A stretch of 64,000 nt of DNA from Cudoniella acicularis (taxonomy: Eukaryota > Ascomycota > Leotiomycetes > Helotiales > Helotiaceae): positions 1-64,000 of the forward strand of contig JAAMPI010000078.1 in NCBI GenBank assembly GCA_013054445.1. Direction: 5' to 3'. The notes beneath the pieces are model-generated. The model was not told where the DNA came from. It was given only the letters and a program-made list of their open reading frames with translations, and searched no databases. Position numbers and translations under genes: made by a program. Shown here piece by piece: positions 58,060 through 64,000 of this stretch (position 1 is the stretch's first letter; every line of letters begins with the position of its first letter).

Positions 58060-59204
58060 GCTGGGATTGCTCAGTGGACGTTGAAACAAAACTCTGAACT
58101 CCCTCATTTGAACGCTTTTAGCTTACAGCTCTAGAACCATCCATTCACAAGTCTGAGCTCCTGATAAATCCCCTAGTTCCAAACTAAGAACAATTATACT
58201 TATCAAATTAATATTTCCTTGAAACACGAATAGCGAACGGTGAAAATATAACCCAAACGAACTAATACCACTTGAAATGCTAACGATTAGATAAATAGCA
58301 GGTTGCGCTTGCTGCGCAGGAGGCTTTTAAAAAAAAGAACTGAAATGAAAAACATGCAAATAGACCAAGAAAAACTTAACATCAACACTTGTGATGCTCT
58401 TAACTGCGCCTTGCACCCCAAAGCACAGCAAAAACACACAGAAAAAAAAAACCAATAAAATCAAATCAGCTCTTTTTTCTTCACAGGACGCGCACAGCAC
58501 AGCCTCCCACTCTACCCCGCCGCTCTCGGCTCCTCCCCCCATCACACCTCACCGCAAGTTCACAACTACCCCAACGACAGCGTACCCTAGACATTTTGAC
58601 GTTGCACAAGAAACTTTCTGTCGCAAGGTGTGATCGATTGATATAGAAGAAGAAGAGTTGAAGGATCAAGGTCAACGTCGCGATAAAATAGTAAGTGGGG
58701 CATCCCAATCAGGATAATTACTCGAGCCACTCAGATTTGAGGCACAGACCCTGGATGCTAGACCCCAACTCCCCCTCCCCCTTTTTTTCCCATGCAGATA
58801 TTTCAATGTTCTTGAAAATTTTCCCTCTTTTATTGGTTTGAGAAGCACAAAGGATACACCAATTATTTTGATTACAGAAGTGCACGTGTCAGTAAGGCCA
58901 TCAAGACCTAGTATCACACAACATCTCGACACAGTGGAACGGTTGCTACAGATAAATGTTATGCATGAAGATAACTCTTTGGTATTTCATTAAAGGCATA
59001 ACGCTTTTGAATCATAACTTTGTGTATGTATACGTGTGTGTGTTGAGTGTATGTAACAAAATCCAGTATAATAGCTGCCAAGTAATGCCCGTACTCTTAT
59101 CACTTGACAAGTTAAGGAAAAGGCAGCAATGGTATCATGTAGTTGATGTTCTCTCTCTTCTTCCCCCTTCCCCCGGCCTTCTTATCGTGTCAAAATAATC
59201 ACAT
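58060..59204. other. Convergent intergenic region
   Basis: It lies between the 3' ends of the plus-strand SprT-like gene and the minus-strand urea transporter. There are several short overlapping frames with no product, A- and T-rich runs (58,327-58,338; 58,442-58,450) and a C/T-rich tract at 58,768-58,790. It is expected to hold both terminators. No tRNA or repeat is seen. Confidence 0.5.
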
Positions 59205-61484
59205 TTACCCAGCAATGATCTTCGCCTCAACAACATCCTTCGCCTCAGGCGTCTCCGTACCACCAGTCTCTTTCTCTTCACCTATATACGTAGCAGTAGA
59301 CGTATGGAATGTACTAGGATGTTTCTTTCCAGTGACATCAAGGTAAATAGCCTTAATCGTGAAAGCCAACGCGTCTTTGCCCTCCCAAACGGGGTAGATA
59401 CCCACGCAGCAAAGGGAGCCGATGATCCAGATGATGCCGACGACGACCCAGCCGGCGAAGAACTTCTCGCTGAAGATATAACCTGAGCCGTACATGGGCA
59501 TAGGCCACAGGACAAGCAGGGCAAGGGTAAGGACGACGGTTGTGGCCTTTGCGATCTTGGACGCGGAAAGGAGCTTAGCTTGCTCGACTTCCTCTTCATC
59601 AGCAGTGTGCTCGCGCTCACCAGGGACGAGTTCGAGATCGACGTGTGCCTCGGCGGCCATATCGTGGTCGTCGCCCTTACGGATGGCGGCCATGGATGCC
59701 CAGTCGTACTTGTCAACGCCAAAGATGACGGTGAAGAGGGGCGTGAAGATCAGTGGGGAGAGGAGAGCGACAACGTTACCGGCCAACATGGGGTTGTTGC
59801 TTCCGGTACAGTCGACGTCCAGGGAGCCGCAGGTCTTCTGGGCGGTGACGAGCCAGGCGATGAGCGCGCAGATCAGGCCGAGAGGGGGGGTGAGTGTTGC
59901 GGCCCAGGCGTTGTGACCTCCCCACATGATGGTTAATGTGGCGGGAATGACGGCTGAGGAGATTATAACACCCATCATGACGTAGAGGTATCCCATGGAG
60001 ATACCGGCATAGAAGACTGTTTAATGTTAGTATTTTTAACGAGTTGAAGCAGAGTGGGAAAAAAATTACGTCCGACAGAGAAGGCAGCCATGAACAAGCC
60101 AAAGCCAACAACCATAGCGTGAGACATGTAGATAAGCTTCTTTCCGCTGGCAGTGGGCTCGATGTATGTCTGGTAGATATCATAGGTGAAAATGGAAGAC
60201 ACGGCGATCAACTCGGCGGATGAAGCGGATGTAACGGCCATGAAGACGATCAGGAGCACAGCGACGGCACCACCCTTTCCGAGAAGGGCAATAGCGGCGA
60301 AGGGAACGACCAAACCGGCGGAGACATCGGCGCTGGCCATGCGGTTGGGGTATGTTGGGAAAGCTGGGTTGCCTTCGAGAGCAAGAGCTGCAAGACCCAT
60401 GGTCGTGGCCATGAGCCACGGGATGGCGAACCAAGAGATACCACCCATGATGTAACCTGGTAGGGCGTGCACTGGGGAGGCAGCAATAGCCTTGTTGTAG
60501 TAACCGTTGTCAAGGAAGACACTATATTTGATCAGTGGAATTTGATGAGATTTGGGTATTTTTAACTTACGTTCCAAAGTTACCAACAATGTTGATGACG
60601 AAGAAGATAGCACCTTGGGTGGACTTCATGGTCAAGTAACTTCCACCAGCATTTCCGTCAACAGGGTGGTCAGCTGCGGCCTTAACGAGAAGGTCGAAGA
60701 CAGCCTGGGGAGAACCCAAGATATCGCTGGTAGCATAGGTGGTGAGTGCAAAGATCAAGATGATGATCAAAAGCATGAAGGTGTGGACCCAATCCGTGAG
60801 GAAAGTAGCCTTGATACCACCGAACATGGTATACATGACGACACCCAGTGGGAGCAAGAAACAAGCTGCTGGTGTGGGCATTCCAGTGAGGGAAGACACG
60901 ACAGCAGAGCCTCCAGTCAACAACATGGCAGTGACGAGAATGTTGGTCATCAAACCGAAGACGATGAAGACAATATGGGCATTGACGCCATATCTTGCCT
61001 TGATGACTTCAAGGAAGGTCTGCAGGCTCAATCAGCAATTGCTACAACAAGCAGCGTGTAGAAACCTACATGAGCATTGGGAGCTCTTCTCTTCAACTCA
61101 ATGGCAATGGTTGCAAACAGCAAAATCTGCACGGTAGCACCACTCGCATACCAGAACGGGCCCGAAACACCATATCTATATGCGATACCGGAACTCTGGA
61201 GGAGAGTAGCGGCCCAGGTCCAGGAAGAAACGACAGCAGAGGCAACCAAACCAGACTTGACAGTTCTGCCAGCCGTGCTGAACATTTCGGAGGTTTGAAG
61301 TTCATGGTTATAACGTTTGAGGGTCCACGTGACGAGGATCTGCCATAATCCGTTAGCTGTTTCCGTGTAACTCGGGGTGATCTGTGGAGAGGATGAAGCT
61401 TACCATGCCAAAGGCGAACACGGCACCAAGACCGAGAACAATGCCATAACCCCAACCTTGGCTGAGGGGCGGTGCAATCGTCAT
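59205..61484 (-). CDS. dur3: Urea active transporter (sodium:solute symporter family, Dur3 type)
   Basis: Five exons on the minus strand: 61,404-61,484; 61,070-61,339; 60,571-61,019; 60,070-60,521; 59,205-60,016. All introns are GT-AG (64, 50, 49 and 53 bases) and the joins keep frame, giving 687 residues, close to yeast Dur3. The N-terminus is [20 protein letters not shown]. Exon 2 has [20 protein letters not shown], and exon 3 has [20 protein letters not shown] and [18 protein letters not shown], hallmark helices of the urea branch of the SSS family. Exon 4 has [20 protein letters not shown]. Exon 5 ends in a cytosolic Glu/Lys-rich tail and TAA. The protein imports urea with protons at the plasma membrane when good nitrogen is scarce. 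No damage is seen, and RIP is absent. Confidence 0.95.
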
Positions 61485-63445
61485 TGTAGAAACGGTGCAG
61501 TACCTCTGTCTAGGAATAGGGAGTATCTACTTGCAGAAGGCAATAGCGATCTGGGGAGAGAGGACGTGATACAGCGCGGGGAGCTCCAAGATATAGCTCT
61601 GGCTATGCGCCCTGTGGTGGGCCAAGCTCCCAGAGCTCCCCTGCACTACATTGCTACGCGCATCGAGCACCTGGCCATAATCGTCCAACAAGTGGACACA
61701 AACTCTGAAAAAAGGAAAGGAAAAGATTTCCGGTAAACCATGTATCTTGCTTCTAGATCGGGAGCTAGAATCAAAGCGGCCTCGGAGGAGTATATCGTCT
61801 GCAGGGCCGTAGATTGGGGATACCTGATGGACAAGTGAGAAGTCAGATCTTCCAAGTCAGAAGTGAAATGTTTGATAATTCTGCAAGATAAAGATAAGGG
61901 ACTAATCAGACTGGCCAGGCGCGAGCTGTTGCTAATGGCAATTCGTGCCGCATCCCTGCCCGCGGCCACTTGCGGCCACATCTTGTGGCGGGGAAGCTAT
62001 GCGGAACGGGGACTAGCGCAAACGCCATCGGCGCTAAGCGAGAAACTTTTAACCTGCACGGATCAACACAGCGGCGTCCACCGCCAGAGATGATTGGATG
62101 GGGGGAGCTTCGATAAGGGAAACCCCCTGCAGCAGCTGCAAAAGCCGTGATAAGGGCAGGGGGAGGGGGGAGTAAGCGAAGGGGCTTGACTACAAGCTGA
62201 TCAAGTGGGATGGAGATGAAAAAATTCATGGGTAACCTTGGCACCGTGGGGCCATGTACTAAGTCTGCTCTTGAAGCGCTTGAAACGCAAAGACGGTACA
62301 CCACGACTCCACCAGCCCTGTACGAGATATCCAGATACTTCTCAACACCCCGCCCGTTACTTCAAACGGCTGGCGGCGTGGGCCAGGCATGACTCTGAGA
62401 CCTGTGTCAGGCCGCCAGCTAGTCCGACATCGCAAAACTGTGAAACTGCCGCCGCCCCGACGCCCGCAAACATACAAGCCCAGGTGGTGCTATGAGATCT
62501 AATCATCTAGAGCTTCAGGACAATAACACCGAATTAATGAGATGAAATATATTGGAACGGCAAACCCCTTCCCCTTGCTGCCCTGTCATTCTACCCCTCA
62601 AAATACATTACTAGGACCAGCATTTTCTTCATGATCGCCATTGCCAACGTCATGAACAGCACTGCTGGGCAACTGGTATCCTATGAACACCTAGAGATAA
62701 GAAAAGCTATTCCGAGATGTGTAATCGAGACACTCACTGCAGTCTGCAGCTCACGTGCAGGACTACCCATTGCAGCACACCGGCATGTGCAGAATCATCC
62801 AGTATCGGTCCCAGCCGAAGGTTGCAACCGCACGCCAAGGCTTAAAGGTTTTCAGTCCCACGAGGGAAGGTTTCAAACACGGCTGGAGGAGTAAAAGCAA
62901 AACTTAAAGTAGAAGTCCTCCATTGGCCATCGATTTCAAGTAGCTGATTTCATATCAGCCACTATCATGTTGGTCAAAGAAGAGTTTCAATATATCCTTT
63001 TTTAAAAGCCCAACTTTGAGCGGTCAGAACTGATAGCCAGTCAAACAAAGACAACGCCGATATCAACAGAGCCTGGAACCTGATAATTAATCAACTCGAT
63101 ACTCTCAAAAGGGGGTTTGTCTAGAAATGGAAAAAAAAAAGTCTCGACGGAATTTCCCTCTCCAACACATAAATCTTAGTGATTGGAAACGGTGCTATTA
63201 TATTCTAGAATACTGGAGTACTTCGCGCAAGCCACGATAAACCCCTATGCAAATCTCGGAAGGTTTCCATCCCCAGATTTGAATGCTGTCGCCCTCAAAC
63301 TCCAACCAGTATCAAGATTGCGCAATTCCAATAAACGCCAATATCCTTTTTGTGTCTTTTCATCATCACAGCCTTATGTTCACAGATTTGGTACAGCCGA
63401 TATTCCTGCCGGTGTAGTTGGCGTTTCGGTCAGCGCCGCCTATCG
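61485..63445. other. Long intergenic region upstream of the urea transporter
   Basis: About 1.96 kb between the transporter start and the end of the zinc-ribbon gene, both on the minus strand. It includes the GATA cluster. Several frames of 60-130 codons (for example 61,906-62,304 minus and 62,631-62,894 plus) have Pro/Arg/Ser-rich, family-free products and are treated as chance frames. Confidence 0.5.
61870..62155. promoter_or_regulatory. GATA-motif cluster upstream of the urea transporter
   Basis: Five GATA-type sites occur in about 280 bases: TGATAA 61,875-61,880, AGATAA 61,888-61,893, AGATAAG 61,894-61,900, GATAAGG 62,112-62,118 and TGATAAG 62,148-62,154. They lie 390-670 bases upstream of the start codon. 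In ascomycetes, AreA/Nit2-type GATA factors bind such sites, often in pairs, and activate nitrogen-source genes such as urea transporters. The two sites at 61,888-61,900 touch each other, the preferred arrangement. Binding is an inference from motif and gene type. Confidence 0.6.
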
Positions 63446-63923
63446 TCATCCGTACCGCATATTCTGCTGTTGTTTTGGCGGACCTCCACCTCCCCAGCCA
63501 GGAGGCGGCCCGCCTTGAGGATTATTTTGTAATGGCATTCCCCCACCTCCGTTCATCTGGGCTATAACATCTGGGCGGTTCTGTAGCGGCTGCGCGAAAT
63601 TGCAGATGGAGCAGACGACGTCTTCGTAGCCGTGGATGCTGAGTGGGATGACGGGAATGAAGCAAAAGGTAAACCAAGGGTTACGTTTTATCACTCGCGC
63701 GGAATAGTTGCCCTAACAGATGTTAGCAGTGTCATCGGGGAGATTTGCGGACAAAGGAGGACACATACACAGTTATGGCACTGACACACGGTATTTTCGT
63801 ATCCTTGAAGCTGTTTGGAGAACTCTAGGTTACATGTCAGCCCGTTCCGCGAGGCTCGAGGGTGTGGCGGTATGAGCTGCGGGGGCGCCTACCAGTTTCT
63901 CCGCAAGTAAAAATGAAGCACAT
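63446..63923 (-). CDS. Small zinc-ribbon protein (fungal zinc-ribbon family)
   Basis: Three exons: 63,893-63,923; 63,769-63,824; 63,446-63,712, with GT-AG introns of 68 and 56 bases and a preserved frame, giving 117 residues. It starts MCFIFTCGETEFSKQLQGYE, continues with VCQCHNCGNYSARVIKRNPW and FTFCFIPVIPLSIHGYEDVV, then CSICNFAQPLQNRPDVIAQM, and ends in a Gly/Pro/Gln-rich tail. The CxxC pairs (CHNC and CSIC) form one zinc ribbon; the Trp/Phe/Pro-rich segment between them may sit at or in a membrane. Homologs are present across ascomycetes without a known role. The first exon is short, so the start is chosen because both splice joins restore the family N-terminus. Confidence 0.85.
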
Positions 63924-64000
63924 CTTGGAATAGCTTCGATTGATTATTGATCGTTGTTAGATGTGAAGAATCTGTCTTCGGGGGAAAGGCAATTAATGAA

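Noticed and set aside
59282..61137. Several long frames antisense to or out of frame with the urea transporter.
   Set aside because: They are shadows of a GC-rich coding region; the five-exon transporter explains the sequence.
61906..62304. 132-codon minus-strand Pro/Ala/Arg-rich frame upstream of the urea transporter.
   Set aside because: It overlaps the GATA cluster region, has no family, and other frames are equally open.
63183..63518. 111-codon plus-strand frame overlapping the zinc-ribbon gene.
   Set aside because: Its end is antisense to the Gly/Pro-rich tail of the zinc-ribbon protein, and its start has no family.
54590..64000. tRNA or other RNA genes in the euchromatic flank.
   Set aside because: No cloverleaf-like A and B box pair was found on reading both strands.

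Overview
The window is nuclear DNA of a filamentous ascomycete (Pezizomycotina). The evidence is short GT-AG introns, a Dur3-type urea transporter, SprT-like proteins, a fungal zinc-ribbon protein, and a large block with the signature of repeat-induced point mutation (RIP). I cannot name the genus.

Region 1 (1 to about 54,590) is one continuous RIP-mutated block. TpA is very frequent, CpA and TpG are nearly absent over long stretches, and CpG is kept. For example, 17,821-17,880 has 11 TpA, 2 CpG, and no CpA or TpG. Reading frames are cut mainly by TAG and TAA where Gln or Trp codons stood. No intact gene survives. When TAG/TAA are read as former Gln/Trp, many eroded host-type genes appear, several with introns still in place: two APH-type kinases, a family 2 glycosyltransferase, an HD-domain (HDDC2-like) protein, an adenylate/UMP kinase-like protein, a C2H2 factor, a CreA-like repressor, a Ras-type GTPase, a long patatin-like phospholipase, a ferric reductase, a possible MADS-box protein, a 2EXR protein, an MFS transporter, a coiled-coil protein, and many anonymous relics. 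Tandem repeats and two LTR-like segments are scattered among them. Several islands are much less mutated than their surroundings.

Region 2 (about 54,590-64,000) is ordinary euchromatin. It holds a divergent pair of SprT-like HExxH genes (minus 55,479-56,150 and plus from 57,023), a five-exon urea/H+ symporter gene of the Dur3 family on the minus strand (59,205-61,484) with a cluster of GATA motifs upstream, and a three-exon zinc-ribbon gene on the minus strand (63,446-63,923).

The main observation is that the 54-kb block is a graveyard of single-copy-type genes, not mainly of transposons. It includes ferric reductase and patatin-like genes, two of the gene types known to recur as cargo of Starship giant mobile elements. 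Because RIP acts on duplicated DNA, the whole segment was probably once present in more than one copy. A degraded Starship, or a large segmental duplication, is the best explanation. No captain recombinase or DUF3723 gene was recognised, so this remains an inference.
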